A stretch of 64,000 bases of DNA. It comes from Methylovulum psychrotolerans (GTDB lineage: Bacteria > Pseudomonadota > Gammaproteobacteria > Methylococcales > Methylomonadaceae). A program made the position numbers and the translations under genes. This document shows positions 25,931 through 35,428 of the stretch, in pieces. The DNA lies in the NCBI RefSeq assembly GCF_002923755.1, contig NZ_PGFZ01000002.1, forward strand, positions 1 through 64,000. The letters are read 5' to 3'. Every line of letters begins with the position of its first letter. The first letter of the stretch is position 1. The notes under the pieces were generated by a model. It was not told the DNA's origin. It saw only the letters and a program-made list of their open reading frames with translations, and made no database searches.

Positions 25931-27157
25931 ATGATTAAAGAATTAAGGCTAAAAAACTGGAAAAGCTTTGCCGATGCCACGCTGTATATTGATCCGCTGA
26001 CGTTGTTGATAGGTACTAATGCCAGCGGTAAGTCGAATGCGTTGGATGCTTTGTTGTTTTTGCATCGGCTGGCTTCTAGGGAGGAGGTTTTTCAGGCAAT
26101 TAATGGTGATGATGACATTACGCTTCCGCCTTTGCATGGTGGGGCTGAATGGGTTTGCCTTAAACCGTACAAGCAATTTACGCTTGAGGTTTTGGCGGAT
26201 GGTGTGGAGGCAAACCAAGATTGCCGTTATGTGTTGACAGTTCAGGTTAATCAAGCTGATATTAATATTATTGATGAGAGCTTAACTCTGTTGACTTATG
26301 AGTCTGGGAGCAGGCTTTCACCTGAAGAAAAAACTCTTTTCAGTAGCGATGATGATTGGACGAATACATGTTTTCTGAGTTTATTTATATCTATATCATT
26401 AGGTAAAAGCAAAAATCTTATACGGGATAGGCTTTTTGAAGCAGATGTTATTATCAGTATCGATTATTTTCTCGCACAACTTAAGAAAATTTTCATATTT
26501 GATCCCATCCCTAGCCATATACGCGGTTACGCGCCTCTGTCAGAAAAGCTCAAGACCGATGGTTCCAATATTGCAGGTGTTTTAGCAGCGCTTGAACCCT
26601 CGCGTAAAGAAGAAGTTGAAGCAACGCTAACAAACTACTTTAAATCCTTGCCGGAATCGGACATTAAACGGGTCTGGACAGAAACGGTCGGCAAGTTTAA
26701 TTCCGATGCCATGCTCTACTGCGAAGAAGGCTGGGGTGAGGCGGCCAGCCATGAGATAGACGCGCGCGGCATGTCTGATGGTAGCTTGCGTTATCTGGCG
26801 ATAGTTACCGCGCTGCTAACGCGGGAAAAAGGCAGTTTGTTGGTGATTGAAGAGGTTGATAACGGTTTGCACCCTTCACGGGCGCATTTGCTGTTAGAAA
26901 TGCTGAGGACATTGGGCAAAGAGCGTGGGGTGGATGTGATTGTAACCACCCATAACCCTGCGTTACTGGATGCGGCAGGCGGCAAAATGTTGCCGTTCAT
27001 TACCGTGGCGCACCGTGACGGCAAAACGGGTGTAAGCCAGCTAATCCAGCTTGAGGACGTTAACCAATTGCCCAAGCTGATGGCTTCGGGCAGTTTAGGC
27101 AAGCTTAGCACGGAAGGGCGGATTGAGGCCGCTTTGAAGCGTGAGGATGCGCAGTGA
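25931..27157 (+). CDS. AAA_21/SMC-type ATPase paired with a PIN protein
   Basis: A 408-residue ABC-fold ATPase of the OLD/RloA-like type (AAA_15/AAA_21). Walker A is GTNASGKSN (residues 28-36). The signature region is DARGMSDGSLRYLAIVTALL, Walker B is LLVIEEVDNGLHPSRA, and the switch His is in VIVTTHNPALLDAAGG. There is no TOPRIM nuclease domain, unlike OLD. Its stop overlaps the GTG start of a PIN-like gene, so the two are translationally coupled. Base composition in the middle (26270-26530) is more AT-rich than the flanking lolD and comEC, which suggests acquisition. I infer a toxin or phage-defence role. Confidence 0.8.
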   Translation: MIKELRLKNWKSFADATLYIDPLTLLIGTNASGKSNALDALLFLHRLASREEVFQAINGDDDITLPPLHGGAEWVCLKPYKQFTLEVLADGVEANQDCRYVLTVQVNQADINIIDESLTLLTYESGSRLSPEEKTLFSSDDDWTNTCFLSLFISISLGKSKNLIRDRLFEADVIISIDYFLAQLKKIFIFDPIPSHIRGYAPLSEKLKTDGSNIAGVLAALEPSRKEEVEATLTNYFKSLPESDIKRVWTETVGKFNSDAMLYCEEGWGEAASHEIDARGMSDGSLRYLAIVTALLTREKGSLLVIEEVDNGLHPSRAHLLLEMLRTLGKERGVDVIVTTHNPALLDAAGGKMLPFITVAHRDGKTGVSQLIQLEDVNQLPKLMASGSLGKLSTEGRIEAALKREDAQ

Positions 27158-27666
27158 GAAAAGTGCTGATTATCGACACCAGCATTTTATGTGTTTGGTT
27201 GGCTGTGCCAGGTAAAGATACTTGCGGCTCAGATGATAACCGCTGGGATAAGCGGCGGGTCGATCAAACGATTCAAGACGAGCTGCAAGCCCAAACGACG
27301 TTTGTCTTGCCCTTAGCCGCCCTTATTGAAACGGGCAACCATATCGCCCAAGCTCCTGCTTATCGGTTTGAGCGCGGGCTAGCCTTGGCGGATTTGTTGC
27401 GCAAGGCGGCGGATAGTGAAACCCCGTGGGCGGCGTTTTCTGAACAATCTAGCTTATGGTCGCCGGAAAAGCTTAAATATCTCGCTGACACTTGGCCTAA
27501 ATTGGCGGCGCAAGAGCTATCATTAGGCGATGCGACCATCAAAGATGTCGCCGACTATTATGCTCAAATGAATTATGAAGTGGAAATTCTTACCGGCGAT
27601 AAAGGCTTAAAAGCCTATCAACCCAGTGTGCCGCCGGATGTGCCTAGACGTAGGCAGCGGCGTTGA
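27154..27666 (+). CDS. PIN-like nuclease, partner of the ATPase
   Basis: A 170-residue protein starting at a GTG that overlaps the preceding stop. It has the acidic pattern of a PIN ribonuclease: Asp8 in VLIIDTSIL, Glu59 in LAALIETGNHI, Asp126 in LGDATIKDVADYY and Asp149 in VEILTGDKGLKAY. The basic tail is PRRRQRR. PIN nucleases cut RNA in VapC toxins and in ribosome or tRNA cleavage modules. Coupling to an ATPase rather than an antitoxin is unusual. The PIN assignment comes from motif spacing only. Confidence 0.65.
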   Translation: MRKVLIIDTSILCVWLAVPGKDTCGSDDNRWDKRRVDQTIQDELQAQTTFVLPLAALIETGNHIAQAPAYRFERGLALADLLRKAADSETPWAAFSEQSSLWSPEKLKYLADTWPKLAAQELSLGDATIKDVADYYAQMNYEVEILTGDKGLKAYQPSVPPDVPRRRQRR

Positions 27667-27672
27667 CCGCCT

Positions 27673-29937
27673 ATGATGGTCATCGCCCCGGCTTTTTTAG
27701 CAGGGATTGTGCTGGTGCAGCAATTGGCGCAGTTGCCGTCGTGGTACGGGCTGGTGCTGTGTGCCGTGGCGGCGGGGCTGATGGCGTATTGGCGGTGGCT
27801 CTTCGGGGTGTTTTTCTTCTTGGGAGTGCTTTGGGCGGCATTGTTTGCCCAGTACCGTCTCGCTGACCGCTTGCCCGTGGCATTGTCGGGTGTCGATATG
27901 GTCGTTACCGGGCGCATTGCCGATTTGCCGGAGCAGGCCGAGCATCTGGTGCGTTTTGATTTGCAGGTTACGGACGCGCCGCCGCAGATCCCGTCGAAAA
28001 TACGGTTGAGTTGGTATGCACCTGAGCAGGCGCTAAAGGCGGGACAGTTATGGACGTTTACCGTGAAGCTTAAGCCGCCGCACGGGACGCTCAATCCCGG
28101 CGGCTTTGATTACGAACGCTGGCTGTTCACCGAAGGTATGGGGGCGACGGGCAGTGTCCGCCCCTTTCCTAAGGCGGTGCAGGTGGCGGAAGCCTCGTGG
28201 CGGACACCGCTGGCGTTATGGCGGCAAGCGGTCAGTGACCGCTTGTCGGCAGTGCCGATACCTGCCGAGTCTATCGCGTTGCTGAAAGCCTTAACTATCG
28301 GTTTCGGCAATGACATTAGCCCAGCGGCTTGGACGGTGTTCCGGCAAACCGGCACCACCCATTTGGTGGTCATTTCCGGCTCCCATATCGGCCTGATTGC
28401 GGGCGGCGTGTATTGGTTAGTGGCGCGGTTGTGGGCGCGGACGGGCTATCTGGCATGGTCGCCGCCACGGGTGGCGGCGCTGGCGGCATTAGTGGCGGGG
28501 ACTGTCTATGCCGGGTTGGCGGGGTTTTCCGTACCCGCGCAACGCGCCGTAGTCATGTTGGCGGTGATGATGTTGGCGATTGTTTGGCAGCGTCCGGTGC
28601 GGCCTTTTTATACCTTGGCCTTAGCGTCGTTTGTGGTGTTGGTTTATGACCCGTTGGCGGTGTTGTCGCCGGGATTTTGGTTGTCTTATTTTGCCGTTGC
28701 GGTGATTTTCTACGCTATTACCGGGCGTTTGGGCAAGCCGCATTATCTGAGCGAAGCTATCCGTATCAATTGGCTTACCTCGGTGGGGTTATCGCCGCTG
28801 TTGCTGTTCTTTTTTCAGCAAGTGTCTTTGTGCGCACCGTTAGCCAATATGGTGGCCGTGCCGGTGATCAGTTTTTTGTTAGTGCCGCTGGCCTTACTTG
28901 CTACGCTGTTACTGTTTGTTTACGCGCCTTTGGCGAATATGTTACTGGGGGCGGCGGATAAGTTATTGCAGGGTTTGATGTGGCTATTATCTGGTATGGC
29001 GCAATGGCCTTGGGCTAGCCTTAACCATCCGCAACCTTCCGGCTGGGCCTTGGCTATGGCGGTGTTGGGCTTATTGTTGCTGTTCGCCCCGCGTGGGTTG
29101 CCGTCGCGGTTTTTAGGGGCGGTGATGCTGTTACCGCTGCTGTTCCCGGATAGCCAGAAATTGCGCCCCGGCGAGTTGAATGTGACCGTGTTGGATGTCG
29201 GGCAAGGTTTGGCGGTGGCGGTGCAGACGGCTAACCATTGGCTGGTCTACGACACGGGCGCGAAGTTTTCCGCGCAAAGCGACAGCGGGTTGCAAGTCAT
29301 CTTGCCGTTTCTGCGTTTGCAAGGGGTGGCGCGGTTGGATAAGCTGATGATCAGTCATGGCGATAATGACCATATCGGCGGTGCGGAATCGCTGTTGCAT
29401 GAAATCCCGGCGGCTGAGGTGTTGACCAGTGTGCCGCAACTTTTGCAGGCCTACGCGCCGCAACAATGTGTGGCGGGGCAAGCGTGGCAGTGGGATGGGG
29501 TTAGCTTTACGGTCTTATCGCCGCCGTCCGGGCTGTTTGTCTCGGAGAATGACAATTCTTGTGTCGTCAAAATCACCTCGGCTTATGGTTCGGTGCTGTT
29601 GACGGGGGATATAGAGCGGGGGGCGGAACTCGGTTTGTTGAGGACGTATGGCGACCAGTTACACGCCGATGTGTTGGTCGCGCCCCATCATGGCAGTAAG
29701 ACCTCGTCAACGGCTTCATTTTTGCAAATCGTGCAAGCGGAAACCGTTATTATCCCGGCGGGTTTCCAAAATCCGTTTGGCCATCCCCACGCGAAAATCC
29801 TGCAACGTTATCAAGCGTTAGGGGCGCAAGTGTTGAATACCGCCGACAGCGGTGCGGTGACTGTCCACTATGCGAATGGCATTAAGGCCTTGGCGTGGTT
29901 CCGGCACAGCGAGGCGCGGTATTGGCATTATCGCTGA
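27673..29937 (+). CDS. comEC: DNA uptake channel / competence protein ComEC
   Basis: A 754-residue inner membrane protein that moves single-stranded DNA into the cytoplasm during transformation. The N-terminal helices and OB-like domain (residues about 40-160) are followed by the competence domain with LVVISGSHIGLIAGG and many helices. The C-terminal metallo-beta-lactamase-like domain has VLDVGQGLAVAVQ, ISHGDNDHIGG, LLTGDIE and APHHGSKTSS. The length is normal and no motif is missing, so competence is plausible. It starts 6 bases after the PIN gene. Confidence 0.95.
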   Translation: MMVIAPAFLAGIVLVQQLAQLPSWYGLVLCAVAAGLMAYWRWLFGVFFFLGVLWAALFAQYRLADRLPVALSGVDMVVTGRIADLPEQAEHLVRFDLQVTDAPPQIPSKIRLSWYAPEQALKAGQLWTFTVKLKPPHGTLNPGGFDYERWLFTEGMGATGSVRPFPKAVQVAEASWRTPLALWRQAVSDRLSAVPIPAESIALLKALTIGFGNDISPAAWTVFRQTGTTHLVVISGSHIGLIAGGVYWLVARLWARTGYLAWSPPRVAALAALVAGTVYAGLAGFSVPAQRAVVMLAVMMLAIVWQRPVRPFYTLALASFVVLVYDPLAVLSPGFWLSYFAVAVIFYAITGRLGKPHYLSEAIRINWLTSVGLSPLLLFFFQQVSLCAPLANMVAVPVISFLLVPLALLATLLLFVYAPLANMLLGAADKLLQGLMWLLSGMAQWPWASLNHPQPSGWALAMAVLGLLLLFAPRGLPSRFLGAVMLLPLLFPDSQKLRPGELNVTVLDVGQGLAVAVQTANHWLVYDTGAKFSAQSDSGLQVILPFLRLQGVARLDKLMISHGDNDHIGGAESLLHEIPAAEVLTSVPQLLQAYAPQQCVAGQAWQWDGVSFTVLSPPSGLFVSENDNSCVVKITSAYGSVLLTGDIERGAELGLLRTYGDQLHADVLVAPHHGSKTSSTASFLQIVQAETVIIPAGFQNPFGHPHAKILQRYQALGAQVLNTADSGAVTVHYANGIKALAWFRHSEARYWHYR

Positions 29938-30070
29938 GCATGAACGGCCTTAGCGTCTGGGTAACGGCGAAGAAAAAAACCTTATTCGGGCAAGAATGTT
30001 ATAGAATAAACGGTTTTGAAAATTACTGCCGGGATTCACCGGCCCATAATAAAACAGTGGCTTAAGAATT

Positions 30071-30526
30071 ATGCGATGTCCGTTTTGTGGAGCACACGAT
30101 ACCCGCGTACTGGATTCCAGATTAGCGAATGAAGGCGATCAGGTGCGCCGCCGTCGTGAATGTAATGTCTGTAAAGAGCGCTTTACCACGTTTGAAGTGG
30201 CGGAGCTGACCATGCCGCGCGTGATTAAACGCGGTGGTGTGCGGGAGCCGTTTGATGAAAAGAAATTGCGTTCGGGGATGTTGAAGGCTTTGGAAAAGCG
30301 TCCCGTCGAAGGCGATGCCATAGAAGCCGCCGTCAACCGTATCAAAAAAGACTTGATGGTGTTGGGTGAGCGGGAAATTTCGGCGCAGGAACTGGGCGAA
30401 AAAGTCATGAAAGAATTGAGCGGCCTGGATCATGTCGCTTTTGTGCGCTTTGCTTCGGTGTACCGTAGCTTTCAGGATGTCAGCGAGTTTACCCAAATGA
30501 TCGCCGATTTACAGAAGACCAGTTAA
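30071..30526 (+). CDS. nrdR: Transcriptional repressor NrdR
   Basis: A 151-residue repressor of ribonucleotide reductase genes. The N-terminal zinc ribbon has [17 protein letters not shown] and [17 protein letters not shown]. An ATP-cone domain follows ([18 protein letters not shown]). It is the first gene of the riboflavin run. Its stop overlaps the ribD ATG by one base, a coupling frequent in proteobacteria. Confidence 0.97.
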   Translation: MRCPFCGAHDTRVLDSRLANEGDQVRRRRECNVCKERFTTFEVAELTMPRVIKRGGVREPFDEKKLRSGMLKALEKRPVEGDAIEAAVNRIKKDLMVLGEREISAQELGEKVMKELSGLDHVAFVRFASVYRSFQDVSEFTQMIADLQKTS

Positions 30527-31626
30527 TGTCCCAATCCGCCCGCGATGATGCATTTTATATGGCGCGTGCCGTCCAGTTGGCGGCAAATGGCCGCTATACC
30601 ACAGACCCTAATCCACGGGTCGGCTGTGTATTGGTCAGGGACGGCGTGATTATTGGCGAAGGTTGGCATCAACAGGCCGGTTTTGCCCATGCCGAAGTGG
30701 CTGCACTCAATAGCGTTGCCAATGCCCAAGGGGCGACCGCTTATGTGACGCTGGAGCCGTGCAGCCATTTTGGCCGGACTCCGCCTTGTTGCGACGCGCT
30801 GATTAAGGCGGGTGTCCGCCGTGTTGTCGCCGCTATGGCAGACCCGAATCCATTGGTGGCAGGGCAGGGCTTGGCGCGGCTTAAGGCGGCTGGCTGTGAG
30901 GTGCAGGTCGGTGTTTTGGCCGCCGATGCCCAGGCCTTGAACCGGGGCTTTATCAAACGGATGACCGGGCAAGGCCCGTGGGTGCGCAGTAAATTGGCGA
31001 TGAGCTTGGATGGGCGCACCGCTTGCGCGTCTGGAGAAAGCCAATGGATTACCGCCGCCCCAGCGCGGGCTGATGTCCATCGCCTACGCGCTGAAAGCTC
31101 GGCGATTTTGACGGGCGTTAATACCGTGCTGGCGGATGATCCGAGCTTGAATGCGCGGGTCGATTTTCCGGTGTTGCAACCGATTAGGGTTGTGCTGGAC
31201 ACGCATTTACAAACGCCGCCGACGGCGCGGATGGCGGCTCTGTCGGGTCGCTCGTTAATCTTGACTTGCTCGGATGATGCGGCTAAGCAACAACGCTTAC
31301 AAGCGGCGGGGTTTGAGGTGTACCGTTTGCCGGATAAAAATGCTCGCTTGGATTTGTCTGAAGTCATGCGCTTTTTGGCCGACCAGCAGATTAATGAAGT
31401 CTTGGTGGAGGCAGGAGCGGTGCTGAACGGTGCTTTGCTTGCCGAAAACTTAGTGGATGAGATTGTTGTCTATATGGCACCGTCAATCTTAGGCGACCAA
31501 GGGCGCGGCCTGTTCCACCTGCCTCAGGCGTTGGCGATGGCGGATAAGAAGGAATTGCAGTTGTTGGATGTGCGGCAAGTGGGCGGGGATTTGCGCTTGA
31601 CGTTGCGGCCTCACGATAAAATATAG
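30526..31626 (+). CDS. ribD: Bifunctional pyrimidine deaminase/reductase RibD
   Basis: A 366-residue two-domain enzyme for steps two and three of riboflavin synthesis. The deaminase domain holds the zinc site HAEVAAL and PCSHFGRTPPCCDALI. The reductase domain begins near residue 145 (VRSKLAMSLDGRTACASGESQWIT) and includes VLVEAGAVLNGALL. The length is typical. It is followed by ribE after 51 bases. Confidence 0.97.
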   Translation: MSQSARDDAFYMARAVQLAANGRYTTDPNPRVGCVLVRDGVIIGEGWHQQAGFAHAEVAALNSVANAQGATAYVTLEPCSHFGRTPPCCDALIKAGVRRVVAAMADPNPLVAGQGLARLKAAGCEVQVGVLAADAQALNRGFIKRMTGQGPWVRSKLAMSLDGRTACASGESQWITAAPARADVHRLRAESSAILTGVNTVLADDPSLNARVDFPVLQPIRVVLDTHLQTPPTARMAALSGRSLILTCSDDAAKQQRLQAAGFEVYRLPDKNARLDLSEVMRFLADQQINEVLVEAGAVLNGALLAENLVDEIVVYMAPSILGDQGRGLFHLPQALAMADKKELQLLDVRQVGGDLRLTLRPHDKI

Positions 31627-31677
31627 GGTGCGATAATCATTTAAAGCATTTTAGTTAACTAGCGAATAAAACAAACC

Positions 31678-32334
31678 ATGTTCACAGGCATCATTCTAGC
31701 CATAGGCAAAATTTCCGCTATCCAACGTAAGGCGGGCGATTTCCGTTTGCAAATCGATACGGGTAAGCTGCCGCTTCAAGACGTGCAGTTGGGTGATAGT
31801 ATTGCCGTTAACGGCGTGTGCCTGACGGCGGTGGAGTTGGGGGTGCGGCATTTTTGTGCCGATGTTTCTAACGAAACCTGGGAGCGGACGACGCTGAGCC
31901 AAGCGGCGGTAGGTACGGCGGTTAATTTGGAATTGGCGTTAACACCGTCCACGCGCATGGGCGGGCATATTGTCAGCGGCCATGTGGACGGCATCGGCAA
32001 GGTGGTTGGCAGGCGGCAGGATGGGCGTTCGCAGCGTTTTACCGTGCAAGTGCCTGATGGCTTGGCGAAGTATATCGCCGAAAAAGGTTCCATTTGCATC
32101 AACGGTATCAGTTTGACGGTCAACGAAGTCAACGGCGCGTTGTTTGGGGTTAATATCGTCCCGCATACCTTGCAGGAAACCACGCTGGACACGGCGGTGG
32201 TGGGTACGGCGGTGAATCTGGAAGTGGATATTCTGGCGCGGTATATGGAGCGGCTGATGCGTGGCGAGGCGGCGGCGCAGCCGTACGGCGGCGTTACCGA
32301 AGATTTATTGAAAAAAAGCGGCTTTTTCGGTTGA
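31678..32334 (+). CDS. ribE: Riboflavin synthase, alpha subunit
   Basis: A 218-residue enzyme that dismutates 6,7-dimethyl-8-ribityllumazine to riboflavin. It contains the usual internal duplication: MFTGII at the start, SIAVNGVCLTAVE and MGGHIVSGHVDGIG in the first half, and SICINGISLTVNEV in the second half. The C-terminal 20 residues are variable. The gap to the next gene (32335-32428) has short hairpins, but I could not fit an FMN riboswitch to it. Confidence 0.96.
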   Translation: MFTGIILAIGKISAIQRKAGDFRLQIDTGKLPLQDVQLGDSIAVNGVCLTAVELGVRHFCADVSNETWERTTLSQAAVGTAVNLELALTPSTRMGGHIVSGHVDGIGKVVGRRQDGRSQRFTVQVPDGLAKYIAEKGSICINGISLTVNEVNGALFGVNIVPHTLQETTLDTAVVGTAVNLEVDILARYMERLMRGEAAAQPYGGVTEDLLKKSGFFG

Positions 32335-32428
32335 CCTTGGCGGGTACGGTTTGCCGTCGGGGCTTTATGGCACGGTAGCGGAGGTTCCGCTCTTAGACCT
32401 AGCAGGTCTCACTCTCAATTAGGCAACA

Positions 32429-33529
32429 ATGAACACTATCGAAGAAATTATCGCCGATTTACGGCAGGGTAAAATGGTCATTATCATGGATGATGAAGAC
32501 CGCGAGAATGAAGGCGATTTGGTGATGGCGGCTGCCTTTACCCGCCCGGAAGATGTCAATTTTATGGCCCGTTATGGGCGCGGGCTGATTTGCCTGACCT
32601 TAACGCCTGAGCGTTGCCAACAATTGCGCTTGCCGTTGATGGTCAATGAAAATAAAACCCCGCATTCGACTAATTTCACCGTGTCGATAGAAGCGGCCAC
32701 GGGGGTGACGACGGGTATTTCCGCCGCTGATCGGGCGCGTACCATCCAGTGTGCGGTCGCCCATAGTGCCAAGCCGGATGATTTGGTGCAGCCTGGGCAT
32801 ATTTTTCCGTTGATGGCGAAATCCGGCGGCGTGCTCAACCGTGCCGGACATACCGAGGCGGGTTGTGATCTGGCGCGGTTGGCGGGGGTGGAAGCGGCGG
32901 CGGTGATTGTCGAGATTTTGAATGAAGACGGTTCTATGGCGCGGTTGCCGGATTTGCAGGCGTTCGCCCAGCAGCATGGGCTGAAAATCGGCACTATCGC
33001 CGATTTGATCCATTACCGTATCCAACATGAAAACACGTTGGAGCGGATTAGCGAATGCGCTTATCCTACTGAGTTTGGCGAGTTCCGTCTGTATGCCTAT
33101 CAAGACTGTAATGACGATAATGTGCATTTGGCTTTGGTGATGGGGCAGGTGTCGGGTGACGAGCCGGTGTTGGTGCGGGTTCATGCCCGGAATCTGTTGG
33201 ATGACGTGTTTTCGTCCAAACGTAGCGACTGTAATATGCCTGTCCGTTTGGCTATGCAAAAGATTGCCGAAGAAGGCCGTGGCGTGTTGGTGATTATCCG
33301 CCAAAGCGAAAATAATAAGGCCTTAGCGGAGCTGATCCACAGTTACCAATTAGAAGATAATGGCATTGCCCATGCCGGACAAACGGTTGATCCCGATTGG
33401 CGCACCACAGGCACAGGGGCGCGGATTTTGGCAGATTTGGGGGTGCATAAGTTGAAGGTGCTGGGAACCCAGAAAAAATATATCGCCCTATCGGGGTTTG
33501 ATTTGGAAGTCGCCGAGCATGTCGGTTGA
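32429..33529 (+). CDS. ribB: DHBP synthase fused to degenerate GTP cyclohydrolase II domain (RibBX type)
   Basis: A 366-residue protein. Residues 1-205 are 3,4-dihydroxy-2-butanone 4-phosphate synthase with VIIMDDEDRENEGDLVMAA, GISAADRARTIQ and GHTEAGCDLARLAG intact. Residues 206-366 have the GCHII fold, but the zinc region reads VRVHARNLLDDVFSSKRSDCN. Active enzymes have SEC, TGD and RCDCG there, so most zinc ligands are absent. This fits the RibBX hybrids known from proteobacteria, in which only the first activity is kept. A separate ribA should exist elsewhere. Confidence 0.92.
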   Translation: MNTIEEIIADLRQGKMVIIMDDEDRENEGDLVMAAAFTRPEDVNFMARYGRGLICLTLTPERCQQLRLPLMVNENKTPHSTNFTVSIEAATGVTTGISAADRARTIQCAVAHSAKPDDLVQPGHIFPLMAKSGGVLNRAGHTEAGCDLARLAGVEAAAVIVEILNEDGSMARLPDLQAFAQQHGLKIGTIADLIHYRIQHENTLERISECAYPTEFGEFRLYAYQDCNDDNVHLALVMGQVSGDEPVLVRVHARNLLDDVFSSKRSDCNMPVRLAMQKIAEEGRGVLVIIRQSENNKALAELIHSYQLEDNGIAHAGQTVDPDWRTTGTGARILADLGVHKLKVLGTQKKYIALSGFDLEVAEHVG

Positions 33530-33560
33530 AGTTTATTAAGTAAGGTCAGTAGAGAATATC

Positions 33561-34037
33561 ATGTCAAAAATAAAAACCTATGAAGGGATTTTTTCCGCAC
33601 AAGGCGGAAAATTTTGTATTGTTGCTTCACGTTTTAACAGCTTTATTGTTGAGCAGCTCGAAGCGGGGGCGGTTGACGCGTTGGTGCGTCATGGTGCGGA
33701 TAAAGACGATATCCATTTAGTCAAAGCCCCTGGGGCGTTTGAATTGCCGATGGTAGTGCAGCGTGTTGCCGCCAGCAAAAAATACGATGCGATTATTGCC
33801 GTGGGCGCGGTGATACGCGGCGGCACTCCGCATTTTGAGTATGTGGCGGGCGAGTGTGTGAAGGGTTTGGCGCAGGTGTCTTTGCAATATAATATCCCAG
33901 TCAGTTTTGGTGTGTTAACGGTTGATACCATTGAGCAAGCGATAGAACGTGCCGGAACCAAAGCGGGCAATAAAGGTGCGGAAGCGGCGTTGTCTGCTAT
34001 CGAGATGGTCAGTTTGTTTAAAAATATGGAACTTTAA
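33561..34037 (+). CDS. ribH: 6,7-dimethyl-8-ribityllumazine synthase
   Basis: A 158-residue lumazine synthase. Family marks are [53 protein letters not shown] and [20 protein letters not shown]. It condenses the RibD product with the RibB product. It overlaps nusB by one base. Confidence 0.97.
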   Translation: MSKIKTYEGIFSAQGGKFCIVASRFNSFIVEQLEAGAVDALVRHGADKDDIHLVKAPGAFELPMVVQRVAASKKYDAIIAVGAVIRGGTPHFEYVAGECVKGLAQVSLQYNIPVSFGVLTVDTIEQAIERAGTKAGNKGAEAALSAIEMVSLFKNMEL

Positions 34038-34477
34038 TGAGTCAGGCCCGCACCAACGCGCGTAAGGCAGCGGTACAAGCCTTGTACCAATGGCAAATGA
34101 CCGGACAAAATCTGAGCTTGATCGAGCGGCAGTTTGGCGAAGAAGATTGGCTGAAAGATGTGCAGAAAAGTTATTTTAAGGAACTGTTCCACGGTGTGCC
34201 CGAACATCTTGACACCATAGACCAGGCTTTGGCGGAATTTGTCGACCGTGAGGTGGATTTGATTGATCCGGTGGAGCGGGCGATTTTGCGCATCGGCACT
34301 TACGAATTACTGTTCCGTCTGAATATGCCCTATAAGGTGGTGCTGAACGAAAGCATCAATTTGGCAAAATGTTTCGGCGCGGACGGCAGCCACAAGTATG
34401 TGAATGGCATTTTGGATAAGATTGCCCGGCAAAAGCGGGTGGTCGAAATGCAAGCCCAGCAACAAGCCGCGCAATAA
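34037..34477 (+). CDS. nusB: Transcription antitermination factor NusB
   Basis: A 146-residue all-helical factor that binds boxA of rRNA leaders with NusE. Landmarks are RTNARKAAVQALYQWQMTG, then DPVERAILRIGTYELLF and VVLNESINLAKCFGADGSHKYVNGILDKIA. The coupling with ribH is standard in gammaproteobacteria. Confidence 0.97.
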   Translation: MSQARTNARKAAVQALYQWQMTGQNLSLIERQFGEEDWLKDVQKSYFKELFHGVPEHLDTIDQALAEFVDREVDLIDPVERAILRIGTYELLFRLNMPYKVVLNESINLAKCFGADGSHKYVNGILDKIARQKRVVEMQAQQQAAQ

Positions 34478-34492
34478 CGCGTTAATTGGTTC

Positions 34493-35428
34493 ATGGCCTT
34501 ATCCGAATTTGGTTTGATCCAGCGGTTTTTTACCCGTCAGACGGTTACCCACCGCTCTACGGCCTTGGGTATAGGTGATGACTGCGCGTTGTTGGACATA
34601 CCCGACGGCTACCAATTGGCGGTCACTGCCGATACCATGGTCGAAAACGTGCATTTTTTTGCCGGGACAGACCCTTATCGCTTAGGCCATAAGCTATTGG
34701 CGGTGAATCTGAGCGACCTTGCCAGTATGGGCGCACAGCCCTTGTCGGTGACTTTGGCGTTAACCTTGCCGCGTGTTGACGAGGCTTGGCTGGCGGCGTT
34801 CGCCCAAGGTTTTTTGGCTTTGGCGGGGCAGTTTGGGGTAGATTTGATTGGCGGCGACACCACGTCAGGGCCATTGACCTTAACGGTGCAAGCTATGGGC
34901 TTAGTGCCGCGCGGACAGGCGTTGTTGCGCTCTGGCGCTCAAGTCGGCGATGATATTTATTTGAGCGGGGCGTTAGGCGATGCCGGGCTCGGCCTAAAAG
35001 TCCTCCAAGGCTATGCGTACCTTGAGCTGGAGGCGGCTTTAAACCGCTTTCACTGCCCTGTGCCTAGGGTCGCCACCGGTTTGGCTATCCGGCCTATTGC
35101 GACGGCTTGTATCGACCTTTCTGACGGTCTGGCGGGAGATTTAGGGCATATTCTCAGGCTGAGCCGGGTCGGGGCGTGTGTGGATTGGGCGGCCTTGCCT
35201 TTATCGGCGGCGGTGCAGGGGTATTGTCAGGCTACGGGCGATTGGCGGATGCCTTTGGTTGCGGGCGATGATTATGAGTTATGTTTTACCGTACCGCCGC
35301 AGTTGGCGGCACAAGTACCCGCCGAGTGCCGGAAGATTGGTGTGATCGACGCGGGCGCAGGTTTGCGCTTGCGTAAAGACGGGCTTCTCCATTCTATAGA
35401 CACCAAAGGTTATGAGCATTTTTCTTGA
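34493..35428 (+). CDS. thiL: Thiamine-monophosphate kinase
   Basis: A 311-residue enzyme making thiamine diphosphate from the monophosphate. Motifs include LGIGDDCALLDIP, VTADTMVENVHFF, VNLSDLASMGAQPL, GGDTTSGPLTLTV and ACIDLSDGLAGDLGHIL. The length is normal. The end overlaps pgpA by 17 bases. Confidence 0.96.
   Translation: MALSEFGLIQRFFTRQTVTHRSTALGIGDDCALLDIPDGYQLAVTADTMVENVHFFAGTDPYRLGHKLLAVNLSDLASMGAQPLSVTLALTLPRVDEAWLAAFAQGFLALAGQFGVDLIGGDTTSGPLTLTVQAMGLVPRGQALLRSGAQVGDDIYLSGALGDAGLGLKVLQGYAYLELEAALNRFHCPVPRVATGLAIRPIATACIDLSDGLAGDLGHILRLSRVGACVDWAALPLSAAVQGYCQATGDWRMPLVAGDDYELCFTVPPQLAAQVPAECRKIGVIDAGAGLRLRKDGLLHSIDTKGYEHFS

Noticed and set aside
32335-32428. FMN riboswitch before ribB
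   Set aside because: The conserved aptamer blocks could not be placed. Only small local hairpins are present.
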